30,020 bases of DNA. It comes from Prevotella sp. GTDB taxonomy: Bacteria > Bacteroidota > Bacteroidia > Bacteroidales > Dysgonomonadaceae. The notes under the pieces are model-generated. The model saw nothing but the letters and a program-made list of their open reading frames with translations, had not been told where the DNA came from and did no database searches. Both the position numbers and the translations under genes were made by a program. The stretch covers positions 1 to 30,020 of the forward strand of contig JAISES010000212.1 in NCBI GenBank assembly GCA_031263965.1, in the 5' to 3' direction. Shown here piece after piece: positions 16,501 to 25,225 of this stretch. The stretch's first letter is position 1, and every line of letters begins with the position of its first letter.

Positions 16501-19404
16501 GTCGAACGTGAATAACCGCGTATCCGTTCCTGAACCGCTTACCCAGCAATCCTCAACAGGATTATGAATAGTTACGCCATTGCTGTTTTTCGATGTACCC
16601 GCAGCATCCACCGTTCCGCCGAATACAGGCGTAAATGCCGCCGAAGGATTCGCCGGATCCATGATCCAAACGCCGGGATTGGCGTAATGCGAAGCAGGAA
16701 TATATACTTTCCCGTCGGGAGCTACTGCAGGGCGCGTCGGTCCATACTGGTAACCGGTACCATTATTAGTTCCCCATGCTACACTGCCGTTATAACTGTT
16801 CGTTTGCTGATTGGTAATGTCTTCAAAAGCAGCGTTGAGTACATATATACCCCTTTGCGTAGACCTTGTCGGGTTGGGGCTTCCTACCGTAATAGCGCCA
16901 TCGCCGGACTCTGCCACATATACCCGCCCGAAGAACGGACTTGCAGGATTGTTATCCACTGCTACGCCGCGCGCCGCATAAAACAGGAACTGTGGCGAGT
17001 CGTTGGATATTTTAGTCGGCATTCCTACGGCGCGTGCACTTGCGGTAATACTCCATGTATAATCGCCTAGCGGCACTTCCGCCGAGAAATCATGTTCGAT
17101 TTCATGTACGCCTTTGGACAGGGCTCCGGCATTGTAATTCGCCGCAAATTCACCCTCCTTGTAAAGTGTAATCACCACCGACTGTGCATCTTCGTTCAGC
17201 GTGAACTTAAATTTCTTGCCGGCGGTTACCGAAAGTTCGGATGCATATATATTGGCGGTCGGCTTGGTCGCGGTTTTATAACGCGCGTAACCCTGCGCCT
17301 GCGCCAGTATCATTACATCAATATCCACGCCTGTCACTTTTGCGGCGGCAGCCATGTAAGTGGACGGTGCGGCTCCAAGCCCGTTTTCGGGATATTTATC
17401 CGATACTTTTACAGCTTGGTCGAATCCGTCAGTGATGTCAAACAGCGCTACGCCCACTTGCGTGGCATCGGCATTGGATACCGGCGACGCCATGTAGGTA
17501 TGCTGCGCATAGCGGAAAATGGCAAAGCCTCCCGGCGTGGCACCTAACGTATAGCCTGCCGTTTCGGTAAATACTTTTTTATTTGCCAGCGATGACCTGT
17601 CGGCTGCCGTCCAGTCGAACCGGTATTCGACAGGCAGCGTTACAGGGCTATCCACGTAGAAGTGGTCGCCGTTCCCTGTGCGGGAAATAGTGAACGTATA
17701 ATTCGCACCCCACAGTGCTTCCGTATAGTTGTCAGCGTCCATCATATATTTTGAAGCCGGTTCACCGCTTCCGCCGATAAATTCAAAACCGACAATACGG
17801 ATTTGTTTGGAAGAACTGGAGGTAACCGCCGGCACATAGACTTTGCAGTCTGAGCGGCGACCGCTTACGGTAAAGGTTTCGCCGACTATTCCCGTGCCCC
17901 AGTTGCCCTGTTTTTGCGACTGGAAGAGCACGGTCGGGGCAGCGTTGTCGTCGTCCCATGTATAAACTTTAAAATAACGACCGCCGGTTTCCGGCAAGTC
18001 AATAGTTTCCTTGTTGCAAGCAACCAGAAAATCGTCCGCCGTAAAGGCAATATCACTCAGTATGGCCGAACCTCCGGCAATGCCCGTCAAGTCCAGTTCT
18101 TTTATTTTAGTACCGGTGACAGCATCCACCACGAGTATTTTAGGCTCGGTGGTGAGTACATATAATTTTTCTTTACGGAACAGCGCCCGCTTAACGATTG
18201 CTCCCTGCAACCAGTCGGGATCCTGATTGTTTAATACTTCTTCAAAATCGTATCGGTTCACCGCCGTGATGCCCGGATCCTGTACGGGATCGGGGTAATC
18301 AACATACGGCGTTCCGTCGTCCGACAAGTTTTTATTGGGAGTAAAGACTTTTGCATAAGCCGTTTTTCCGGCTTCTACCACTACTTCCACTGTTTTGGGA
18401 TCGTAGTCGCTGCCGGCAGGCTGCACCGTAATTTGATATGTGCCGGGCGACAGGTCATAGAATGCAAAAATACCATTGTACCAGTTATCCGTAGTATAGG
18501 AGTCCAGTGTAGTGGCGCCGGAAGCGTCTTTCAGCGTCACGGTAGCCGCATTCAGTGGCAGGTATTGGTCGTGGCTGCCGGCAACATATTTAAAATTAGG
18601 CTGATTGAGCAGCGTTACCCGCTCGTTTTCGCTTTTTACAAACCCACCGATAACGCCTTTGTCCGGCATGTTGCGGTTAAAATAGGCATGGTAAAATCTG
18701 TAGAAACTGTAGGCTTCCAGCTTGCAGTAGTCGTCGTTGCACAAGCGGTGCGTTTCCGGTGCATAGTCGTGAAACGAGCCTTCCGACAGGAAGCCGGGCA
18801 CCGTCAGCGGACGCAATACGCCCAGCCCCAAATTATCGCCGTAGAACGTGAAATCGCCCCGCAGCATGGGACTTGCGCTTGTCCATACAGTCAGTTGATT
18901 GGTTATTTGAACAGGTCCCGCCGCCTGTACCATCGGCAAACTGGCAGCCACCGTCGGCTGGTTGTCATAGCCATGATACAGTAACAACAAATAATTGGTC
19001 GTCGTATTGATGGCATTGCTGTGAATGGACAGGAAAGCGTCTACGTTATTAGCATTTGCCTCGGCAGCGATTTCAGACAAGTCTCGGTCACCGCCGCCTG
19101 CATATTGCGCGCCATCCCTTATCCCGCTGGTGTTAGTCGTGCGGGACATGATTACGGTAGCGCCTGCGGCCTGTAGCATATCGCGCAGGGCAAGTCCTTT
19201 CACCAGATTGGATTTCGATTCCCAGTAGCCGTCAGGATTACTCCATGTTTCGGGTACGGGAATTGTCCAGATACTGCGGTCATTGGAATCATAGCCGCCA
19301 TGCCCCGGATTCAGATATATTTTTATACCGGTCATGGGCCCGTCAACCGCATAAAATGCTATACTTGTCAAAAGAGCAAATATAAGGAAAGTTAGTTTTT
19401 TCAT
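13531..19404 (-). CDS. Giant secreted N-acetylmuramoyl-L-alanine amidase-like protein with duplicated propeller-like modules and T9SS sorting tail
   Basis: The 1957-residue protein has a signal peptide (1-19) and an N-terminal Amidase_3 domain (about 27-245) with the zinc/catalytic set LNPGHGG (His35), Glu62, SIHSNA (His128) and FLSEGSF (Glu208). This family cleaves the MurNAc-L-Ala amide of peptidoglycan. Next come a carboxypeptidase-regulatory-like domain (about 250-365), a DUF4623-like region (about 390-710), two similar modules of about 440 residues each (about 715-1165 and 1168-1590), an SbsA-type Ig-like domain (from about 1592), a cadherin-like sandwich and an Ig-like segment. The end (about 1881-1957, LKVYPNPAKSYITV onward) is a type IX secretion C-terminal signal. 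The protein should be exported across the outer membrane and held at the surface or released. Its codons look more GC-rich than those of the GHL10 gene at 669. Confidence 0.85.
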   Translation of the reverse strand: MKKLTFLIFALLTSIAFYAVDGPMTGIKIYLNPGHGGYDSNDRSIWTIPVPETWSNPDGYWESKSNLVKGLALRDMLQAAGATVIMSRTTNTSGIRDGAQYAGGGDRDLSEIAAEANANNVDAFLSIHSNAINTTTNYLLLLYHGYDNQPTVAASLPMVQAAGPVQITNQLTVWTSASPMLRGDFTFYGDNLGLGVLRPLTVPGFLSEGSFHDYAPETHRLCNDDYCKLEAYSFYRFYHAYFNRNMPDKGVIGGFVKSENERVTLLNQPNFKYVAGSHDQYLPLNAATVTLKDASGATTLDSYTTDNWYNGIFAFYDLSPGTYQITVQPAGSDYDPKTVEVVVEAGKTAYAKVFTPNKNLSDDGTPYVDYPDPVQDPGITAVNRYDFEEVLNNQDPDWLQGAIVKRALFRKEKLYVLTTEPKILVVDAVTGTKIKELDLTGIAGGSAILSDIAFTADDFLVACNKETIDLPETGGRYFKVYTWDDDNAAPTVLFQSQKQGNWGTGIVGETFTVSGRRSDCKVYVPAVTSSSSKQIRIVGFEFIGGSGEPASKYMMDADNYTEALWGANYTFTISRTGNGDHFYVDSPVTLPVEYRFDWTAADRSSLANKKVFTETAGYTLGATPGGFAIFRYAQHTYMASPVSNADATQVGVALFDITDGFDQAVKVSDKYPENGLGAAPSTYMAAAAKVTGVDIDVMILAQAQGYARYKTATKPTANIYASELSVTAGKKFKFTLNEDAQSVVITLYKEGEFAANYNAGALSKGVHEIEHDFSAEVPLGDYTWSITASARAVGMPTKISNDSPQFLFYAARGVAVDNNPASPFFGRVYVAESGDGAITVGSPNPTRSTQRGIYVLNAAFEDITNQQTNSYNGSVAWGTNNGTGYQYGPTRPAVAPDGKVYIPASHYANPGVWIMDPANPSAAFTPVFGGTVDAAGTSKNSNGVTIHNPVEDCWVSGSGTDTRLFTFDRTSSPVHGNINRYDIGDLSALPWTDAPSAVIYNDITPNKIINAYGSIASDARGGWWIAQYRANSSEAVPSLIHVTNGAIDYNSAGNIGQNGSLQGSMTVNADGTLLALGTRAGEVEVYSITYDAGNVPTLTLQHTISWWATTTSSYLTDIAFDAAGNLYMVSNGVERLIVYSLPKADNSFTTSAQTPYTVEAGLDPAKANVYASELSRTDNTFQFTLNDNAQSVIISVYKDGEAIPAASFNAGSLPKGVNTVMHDFSDDLTVSGSYSWTVATTATTIEEVTKISDNSERFLFWGPRGVAVDNSFESPFFGRVYASEGSGGTITAGAPNPTRTTTRGVYIFNAALDDVTSQGATAYAGGVIWSGLYRPSVAPDGKVFLADNSMANSGVWIMDPANPTAAFTPVFGGTLDATGIATNAGGDVIHGRIPHSWVEGIAENAKLFTFDAGANNTGNINRYDIGSATLPWTAAPDAIVYDDAANGNLQQNFNSSIAPDGRDGWWISQYRATNSVAIPSLIHITSAGTLTNFGVQAGLAGSYQGGMAVSVDGKLLAIGTASGTVKVFEITFDDNTNVPSLSELHSISTATGAYAIGVAFDAAGNLYTIDNNMERLRVYALPKADNSFTTPARAIYDIPVNKIVKPTVIGTSPAKGVTGVSHKLSSVSVTFSTEMDDATAGTIVINNADLTATGELTAPQWSADKKTVTFTFTGILDYNTRYTISISGFKDKDGVEMEDDSKNTFTTKEVSKDANLSDLIVDGLTPLFNPATTEYFATLSCDESSLTITAIPAADGSVTYEEVVTLDHPGSVTSIIRSLAADGITSKEYKITVTRLFDISIIRQYWDNVLAVNLNPATNGGYRFAGYQWYKDGEPVAGNEGTRPHLYLHDRGMSGEYSVELTTVDGETLSVCGSIYMNVVNTGQALKVYPNPAKSYITVENGKATSNDLINLFDINGRMAGKYQGTGAQTTVDVSGLRPGYYILRVGNQAATIIIEK
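14638..15958 (-). repeat. Intragenic duplication, module 2 of the giant amidase
   Basis: This stretch and 15959-17260 encode the same succession of motifs in the same order: YASELS, GVAVDN, SPFFGRVY, VAPDGKV, GVWIMDPANP, TPVFGGT, GNINRYDIG, GWWI(A/S)QYRA, IPSLIH/VPSLIH and LPKADNSFTT. Runs of DNA identity remain, for example around GAATACAGG at 15292 and 16621. The offset between matching points is about 1.32-1.35 kb. Boundaries are approximate. Confidence 0.85.
15959..17260 (-). repeat. Intragenic duplication, module 1 of the giant amidase
   Basis: This is the N-terminal partner of the module at 14638-15958, with the same motif order. It is slightly longer, with extra residues around the GTGYQYGPTRP segment. 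The repeated VAPDGKV and FDAAGNLY motifs suggest a beta-propeller of NHL/SMP-30 type, possibly a binding or display platform. Confidence 0.85.
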
Positions 19405-19421
19405 TATCTCGTTCCTCCCGA

Positions 19422-20339
19422 CTATTTAATATTAATATCAAGTAAATAAATTTCTCCCTTGTCAGTATTAAAAGCTATATGTTTTCCATCACCTGATACT
19501 GAAGGATACATAGCGATTTTTACATGGGGAACAGTGAGGGCTTCCCGTATCTTTCCATCTATTGTGATTGCTATGATTTCGGACGAAAGGATAAAATCTC
19601 CGTTGTCTTTATCGTTCATGCCTATCACCCATTTATTATTCAGCCACACGGGAGCGTTTAATTTGCCTAACGATTTCACACCCGAACCATCTATCTTGCA
19701 GACAAAAGTACCCCTGCCTGCTACTGTATAAACGATATGTTTCCTGTCGGGAGACACACTAGCCCAGAAATAGCTGGCATCGGGTCCGTTCGGAAGAAGA
19801 ATTTTCTTTGTATCTCCATTGTACAACGCCATTTTCTGGTCTTCTATATTAATGAACGGTACCACCTCGGTAGCTCCGCTGCTTTTCAACGTGTTCTTAT
19901 CTTTCACGAGACTTTTACCCTTGACGTATGCTATTCTGTTCCCTTCAAAAAACGGACTTAATTTTTCGCGCGTCGCCTTCTCTATTTTTTCCACCTTTTT
20001 ATCAACTGTAGAATACTTATACAAAGAAGTATAACGAAGATTATTCACCATTTCCGTTTTCTTAAACAAAATTTCAGAACCATCCCTGCTGATTTTTACA
20101 TCGAACCCGGCTCCGGCATCCTGCGTCAGTGTCATGATATCGTTAGTCTTCATCGAAATTTTCTTTAATCCGGCATAATTTTCGGAGGAGGTAAGTAACG
20201 ATGATCCGTCAGGACTGAATACAGGGTGGTAATATCCGCCGGCTTCTGTTCCTTTCAGTTTTTCAACAGATTTTATTTCAATTTGCTGAGCAAACACAGT
20301 CTGCCCTATCAGACAAATTATAAGCAATAATTTTCTCAT
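19422..20339 (-). CDS. Secreted PD40/TolB-like beta-propeller protein
   Basis: The 305-residue protein has a signal peptide (MRKLLLIICLIGQTVFAQ). Repeats of the WD40-like PD40 kind follow: YHPVFSPDGSSLLTSS, VKISRDGSEILF, ASVSPDRKHIVYT and PSVSGDGKHIAFNT. This predicts a small periplasmic beta-propeller without an enzymatic domain. It lies 17 bp before the giant amidase start, so the two are surely co-transcribed, and it may serve as an accessory or binding factor for the same substrate. It lacks the N-terminal domain of true TolB. Confidence 0.8.
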   Translation of the reverse strand: MRKLLLIICLIGQTVFAQQIEIKSVEKLKGTEAGGYYHPVFSPDGSSLLTSSENYAGLKKISMKTNDIMTLTQDAGAGFDVKISRDGSEILFKKTEMVNNLRYTSLYKYSTVDKKVEKIEKATREKLSPFFEGNRIAYVKGKSLVKDKNTLKSSGATEVVPFINIEDQKMALYNGDTKKILLPNGPDASYFWASVSPDRKHIVYTVAGRGTFVCKIDGSGVKSLGKLNAPVWLNNKWVIGMNDKDNGDFILSSEIIAITIDGKIREALTVPHVKIAMYPSVSGDGKHIAFNTDKGEIYLLDINIK

Positions 20340-20393
20340 ATATAAAGATTTTTAGCTAATTTTCATTACAGTATATATTTTTTTTCAGCTATA

Positions 20394-21848
20394 TCACTGA
20401 TAACTGATAATATTAGAAACAGCGCTTTCTACATTATCCTTATTGACAACCGTCACGCAGTAGTCCCCTTTATCCGTCAGGTCAAATTCCTGTTCTCCCG
20501 TGATACCCACAATAGTACCTCTGTCATTTTCCAGTTTATAAATGGCAAAGCGCAGATTAGCCGGAGCATTCCACATCAGTTTATTTCCGCTTATCATCAC
20601 AGATACAACCGTTGGTTCCGATAATGTTTTACGCCCTACAAACGGGATTAATGCAGGATTTTTATAGATACGGCTTTTCAATACGTCAATTATGCCAATC
20701 CTGTTCGTATTGAAGCAGGTTGCATTGTATAACACACTCCCTTTAATGTTTGTCCTGGCATTCGCCAATCCGAATTGCTGCACAAGTTCTTCGGTCGACA
20801 TAAACTTGTCACCTTGGGACGAATCTCCAAATTTGTAAAGCGCATAGCCTACCATCGGCACAGCTTTGTAATTATTGGTAGCCCACCAGTCGACAAAAGC
20901 GTCAAAATTGTTGGATGCGCTGCCGGTCGCCTGGTAAATCTGAGGAATAACAATATCACACCATCCTTCTTTACACCATGTTGCAACATCAGCAAAAAGC
21001 GTATTAAGGTTGTAATTATAGCTCGACGTCGGACTTATTGAAAATACCACTCCGGGTTTTTCTTTGACAATCGTCTCCATTACTTTTCGTATTGCCTTAT
21101 TGACATTCGCTATGCGGAATTGTGTAATGTTTGCATAACCAGATCCGTAGGTATTATAATCGGCCTGGTCGTTTAACAATGACACATTTCCCAAATCCGG
21201 ATAGAAATAATCGTCGAAATGAATACCATCCACATCATATTTGGTTATAACATCTTTCACAATATCCGCTACATGCTGATGTACTTCCGGCATGGCAGGG
21301 TTATACACCCTGATTTTATCATAATCCTTTGTCCATGCCTGATTAATCTTAGGATCCAAATCGGGAAAGGCTACCGCCGATGACGATCTCTGGGATATAC
21401 GGTACGGATTCATCCACGCGTGAAATTCAAGTCCGCGGGCATGCGCTTCATCAAGCATGAACTGCAAAACATCATATCCCGGATCTTTACCGGCAACACC
21501 GGTAATGGACCTGCTCCAGGATTCATATGCCGAATTGTAGAATGCATCGGCAGTAGGCCGTATCTGAACAAATACAGCATTAATATTTGCATCGGCAAAT
21601 TTATCCAGATAATCGGTATACATCCTTTTCTGGCCGGCTACCGTATAATCGTTTTGAGGCCAGTCTATTCCCGAAACGGTAGCTATCCACACACCCCGCA
21701 GTTCTTTCCTCGACAGAAGGAGTTCATCCGTAGGTGGATCCACAGGTTCTGACGGTATAACAATAATGCCATCGGTATCATCCTTTTCACAAGATGTTAC
21801 AAACGCTAGGAGTGATAATATAATGAGGTATTTTAAATACTTTTTCAT
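20394..21848 (-). CDS. GHL10/DUF187 glycoside hydrolase, lipoprotein form
   Basis: The 484-residue protein has a lipobox (FVTSC, Cys20) followed by EKDDTDG. The K-D-D pattern resembles the lipoprotein export signal that sends Bacteroidota lipoproteins to the cell surface. The GHL10 barrel shows RGVWIATVSGIDWPQ, QIRPTADAFYNS, HAWMNPYRIS, the acidic IHFDDYFYP and DIVIPQIYQ, matching the motifs of the paralogue at 669-2159. A short C-terminal beta-sandwich follows. Placement between the SusC/D genes and the amidase suggests it trims the same substrate outside the cell before import (inference). The substrate is not known from sequence. Confidence 0.9.
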   Translation of the reverse strand: MKKYLKYLIILSLLAFVTSCEKDDTDGIIVIPSEPVDPPTDELLLSRKELRGVWIATVSGIDWPQNDYTVAGQKRMYTDYLDKFADANINAVFVQIRPTADAFYNSAYESWSRSITGVAGKDPGYDVLQFMLDEAHARGLEFHAWMNPYRISQRSSSAVAFPDLDPKINQAWTKDYDKIRVYNPAMPEVHQHVADIVKDVITKYDVDGIHFDDYFYPDLGNVSLLNDQADYNTYGSGYANITQFRIANVNKAIRKVMETIVKEKPGVVFSISPTSSYNYNLNTLFADVATWCKEGWCDIVIPQIYQATGSASNNFDAFVDWWATNNYKAVPMVGYALYKFGDSSQGDKFMSTEELVQQFGLANARTNIKGSVLYNATCFNTNRIGIIDVLKSRIYKNPALIPFVGRKTLSEPTVVSVMISGNKLMWNAPANLRFAIYKLENDRGTIVGITGEQEFDLTDKGDYCVTVVNKDNVESAVSNIISYQ

Positions 21849-21870
21849 CTTTATTGTTCAATTTTTTGTG

Positions 21871-23322
21871 TTATTCATCTTTTGTCGCTTTTGGAGCTTC
21901 AACAACAACAAATCCGGCACCCGGAGCAGCACTCATCAGATACAACGCATCTTCGGTTTTCGCTACGCTCAGATTCGCGGCATATACGCTTGCCACAGCA
22001 GCCCCGCCTAAGGCCAGGGAATATTTCGGCATTTTGGTAGTGGCTTCAAACAATTCGAGAGCCTCCTCTACGGTACTGCCCTTGCTTATGTCATACACGT
22101 ATAGGGTTGCTGCTGCTGTTCCCTGTGTAGATGTTGTCATAACCAGGTAGCGTTCTCCGTTGAAATTAACAATGCGTGCATCATTCCCTTGCAAAGGAAC
22201 CGATGCTGTTGCCATTGTATAAATATCCGAACCGCTTTCGTTCACCAGCATTATCGGAGCCTGATACCCTGTGTAAATATATTCATTGGCCGATCCGTCC
22301 ACCTGATTGTAGCTTGTCCACCATCCTCCATATACGGACAGATTTATCAAGGCAGGATCGGATATATCATCAAATCCGCTTACCGTAAGACGTAAAACGT
22401 ACGGATCAGCGGCAACCGTACCGCGATTGTTACCCAAAAAGATATATCCATTGCCGTTTTCATCCAGATTGACGGATATGCAGTCGCCAAAACGTCCGCC
22501 ACTAGCCGGATAGTCAGGGATTCCATCCATGCCTTTCGAGAAACTTCCTATTTTTTCAGGCTTGGATGCAGGAGTAGCCCAATGATATATATTCAACTCC
22601 TCTCCGTTTCCAAGAACAGACAGGCTGCTTATGTAAATATGCCCGTGTGACAAACGTCCTGCACTTACAGGGAATGTGGGCGGGGAAGAAGTTCCGATAC
22701 CTGTCAAATCCAATGCAACAGGACTGTCGGTTTTACCTTGCTTCAAATCCGACAACCGGAGCAGATGCGGGAATGTAGCCCTGGACACAACCAGTACGTA
22801 ATCGGCATCCATATCTGCACTACGGGTGAGGCCTGCTGAAAAATCAGGATAGATTGTGCCGCTATTCGAAAAGTTATATACCTTGATTTTTGAATCGAAA
22901 TCTGCGCCGAACAATGGTATATCCTTTAATAAAGTGACATAATATTCCCGTTTTCTTGCACCATTAACCACTGCTATCGTACGTTTAATACGACTGCTTC
23001 CGTCCATGGAAAAATCGTAGACACTTTCGTCCAGAAACGCCCGTTCCGGCAATGTGGCTTCAAACCGTATTTTCGAGAAATCAGTAAGCGTATCTATATA
23101 AGGGAAAGTTATTTCCTTACTCAATTCATCGATCATCCCCTCCAATATCTTGTCGCCATGTTCACCGACGTTTACAATCTTAATCCCATAGATAACCGTC
23201 AGGTCGGGAGATTCATCATAAGCCTCTTCATTCTTACATGAAGCAGCTATTATCATCATTACACAATACGGAATGATGAACATACCTATGTATTTTCTTA
23301 TCCTTTTCATTTTCTGTTCCAT
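21871..23322 (-). CDS. DUF4623-like lipoprotein, SusE/F-position surface protein
   Basis: The 483-residue frame starts at 23322; an internal ATG at 23310 directly before the leader MKRIRKYIGMF is equally plausible. The leader ends in lipobox IAASC, then KNEEAYDES. A short Ig-like N-terminal part (VIYGIKIVNVG to YYVTLLKD) precedes a propeller-like region with GGRFGDCISVNLDENGNGYIF and YGGWWTSYNQVDG. It resembles the DUF4623 family, which I also see inside the giant amidase (about residues 390-710). Coming directly after susD, it takes the place of SusE/SusF glycan-binding lipoproteins, so substrate capture at the surface is likely. It starts 8 bp after the SusD stop. Confidence 0.75.
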   Translation of the reverse strand: MEQKMKRIRKYIGMFIIPYCVMMIIAASCKNEEAYDESPDLTVIYGIKIVNVGEHGDKILEGMIDELSKEITFPYIDTLTDFSKIRFEATLPERAFLDESVYDFSMDGSSRIKRTIAVVNGARKREYYVTLLKDIPLFGADFDSKIKVYNFSNSGTIYPDFSAGLTRSADMDADYVLVVSRATFPHLLRLSDLKQGKTDSPVALDLTGIGTSSPPTFPVSAGRLSHGHIYISSLSVLGNGEELNIYHWATPASKPEKIGSFSKGMDGIPDYPASGGRFGDCISVNLDENGNGYIFLGNNRGTVAADPYVLRLTVSGFDDISDPALINLSVYGGWWTSYNQVDGSANEYIYTGYQAPIMLVNESGSDIYTMATASVPLQGNDARIVNFNGERYLVMTTSTQGTAAATLYVYDISKGSTVEEALELFEATTKMPKYSLALGGAAVASVYAANLSVAKTEDALYLMSAAPGAGFVVVEAPKATKDE

Positions 23323-23330
23323 ATATAAAA

Positions 23331-25208
23331 TTAGTCAGGCAAAACCGAAGACCAGCCTTCTGTCTGTGCCAATTCATACCCTTTTGCACGATAATCCCTG
23401 CGCTGAGTATTACCCACAGGCGCCAGATAGACATTTACACCGGGCAAATCCCAGAATGCGCGGCGCTGTTGAATATTTACCGTACTAAAATAACCTACCA
23501 TTTCGGAAACATTGTCGCCTTTATAGACAATCTTTGTCCCATCTTCTTTTACCACTGCTATCTTATCCTTATTTCCATCCAGATCTTTAGCACTCAGTTC
23601 GACCGGCATATTCACCCAAATACCTCTAAGCAAATCAGGATTTTCCCGGTCATTCATATAATCTATCTTATGCCAGCGACGCAGGTCTACCAGACGCGAA
23701 TGCTCGAAGAAAAATTCCATGCGGCGTTCACGGCGGATTTCCCAAATCAACGGAGATACAGTCAAATCCCTATTTATGTCAAAATCTTCATTTATCTCCG
23801 CCAGATACATCGGTGCGGTTTGCTTGATTCCTTTGGCTTTTGCTGTAGCATCGAGCGGCCTGTTCCGTATTTTATTGACGGATGCGTCAATATCGCTTTG
23901 CGTAACGGCAGTACCGCCTAAAGAAGCCAACTCTGCTTTAGCTTCGATCCAGTTCAGTAATACTTCGGCATACCGCATTACAGGATAGTCATTTGTATTA
24001 TTGGACGAGATATATTTTGCCGGTAAAGGCTGGCCTGCTGCCGCAGTCTGCGGCCCTTCCCTGTCGATAAATTTACATGTATACAAACCGGACGCAACAG
24101 CCTTAACGGTAGGCTTGTCCCAAAAAGTAGCTTCGAAACGCGGATCGCGGGTATTTACCAGATTCGTCATATCGAATTGCTTTGCATTCGGCAATGCAGA
24201 ACCTGACCAGGGTTTTCCATCCGCACAAATAAACGATTTCACTAAATCCAGGTTAGCGTTGCCCCCCGGACTTTCCAGCATATTGCAATAAGTAGCGATA
24301 GAATGGGAAACAGGTATTCCCATATCATAGTGGCGGTATAAGATACAATCCTTATTCCCTTTCAGGTCTTCACTGGCAAATAATGAGCGGAAATCGGTTA
24401 CAATATCAAACTTACCGCTGCCCATCACGTAATTACCAGCCTCTATAGCAAATTCCAGAAATTTTTTGGCTCTTTCACTTTTATTATAATAGTATTTCTG
24501 CCATGTTCCTTCATGCAGCATCAACCTTGCGGCATATGCAGCTACAATATAACGGTTAAGCGTCTGGTCGCCATCATCGGGCCGGACGTTATCAAGTGCA
24601 TACCTGAGATCATCGTATACGTGATCCATCACTTCGTCCCGAGGCGTTCTCTCCTTATAGAGCTCGTCCAGTTCGGTATCCATAATTTCACGATCATAAT
24701 AAGGAACATCACCGAATACACGAGCCAGTTCGGCATACTCCAACGCCCTGAAAAAACGACCGACTCCGATCCAGTGTTCTCTTTGCTCCTCGGTTAATTT
24801 GCCGCTCATCCTGCTACTGATACGGTCGAGCATGATATTGGTCTTGCGTACCCAGTAGAAATTCCAAGTAGGTCCATTGTAGGCTTCTATCCACTCAACC
24901 GCATCGGAAACACTGGTGCGGCTTACGGGAATTGTAATTTCCAGCGACCGCTGAATACCATTGACTATAATATCGTCACTGTTAAGATAACCTGTGACAG
25001 GCGTGTAAACAACTCCCCACAATGTACTGTATCCGACAAAGTAATGGGCGTAGTATCCGTTTGCATAGAACCTTAACGACTGTTCGTTTTCCCAATAATT
25101 GATATCGTCTTTTTTATCCAGTTGCGGACGGTCAAGTAAATCTTCGCAACCTGAAAAAAGAATAAGGGATGCGAAAATGACTGATAATATTTTTAACTTT
25201 ATCATCAT
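23331..25208 (-). CDS. SusD/RagB-family outer-membrane lipoprotein
   Basis: The 625-residue protein has a lipoprotein leader with lipobox LFSGC. The mature N-terminus, EDLLDRPQLDKKDDINYW, is typical of SusD. TPR-like helices follow (WIGVGRFFRALEYAELARVFGDVPYY), and the C-terminal SusD marks are PVMRYAEVLLNWIEAKAEL and FFEHSRLVDLRRW. SusD proteins sit over the SusC barrel on the cell surface and deliver oligosaccharide or peptide ligands. The stop of susC is 17 bp before the start here, so the pair is co-transcribed. Two ATG codons in a row make the exact start uncertain by one residue. Confidence 0.95.
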   Translation of the reverse strand: MMIKLKILSVIFASLILFSGCEDLLDRPQLDKKDDINYWENEQSLRFYANGYYAHYFVGYSTLWGVVYTPVTGYLNSDDIIVNGIQRSLEITIPVSRTSVSDAVEWIEAYNGPTWNFYWVRKTNIMLDRISSRMSGKLTEEQREHWIGVGRFFRALEYAELARVFGDVPYYDREIMDTELDELYKERTPRDEVMDHVYDDLRYALDNVRPDDGDQTLNRYIVAAYAARLMLHEGTWQKYYYNKSERAKKFLEFAIEAGNYVMGSGKFDIVTDFRSLFASEDLKGNKDCILYRHYDMGIPVSHSIATYCNMLESPGGNANLDLVKSFICADGKPWSGSALPNAKQFDMTNLVNTRDPRFEATFWDKPTVKAVASGLYTCKFIDREGPQTAAAGQPLPAKYISSNNTNDYPVMRYAEVLLNWIEAKAELASLGGTAVTQSDIDASVNKIRNRPLDATAKAKGIKQTAPMYLAEINEDFDINRDLTVSPLIWEIRRERRMEFFFEHSRLVDLRRWHKIDYMNDRENPDLLRGIWVNMPVELSAKDLDGNKDKIAVVKEDGTKIVYKGDNVSEMVGYFSTVNIQQRRAFWDLPGVNVYLAPVGNTQRRDYRAKGYELAQTEGWSSVLPD

Positions 25209-25225
25209 ATTTTTATTTTTTTATA

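Noticed and set aside
14539..19228. Many + strand frames of 60-183 codons opposite the giant amidase gene
   Set aside because: They are antisense shadows of a GC-richer coding region; the minus frame has clear domains and motifs throughout.
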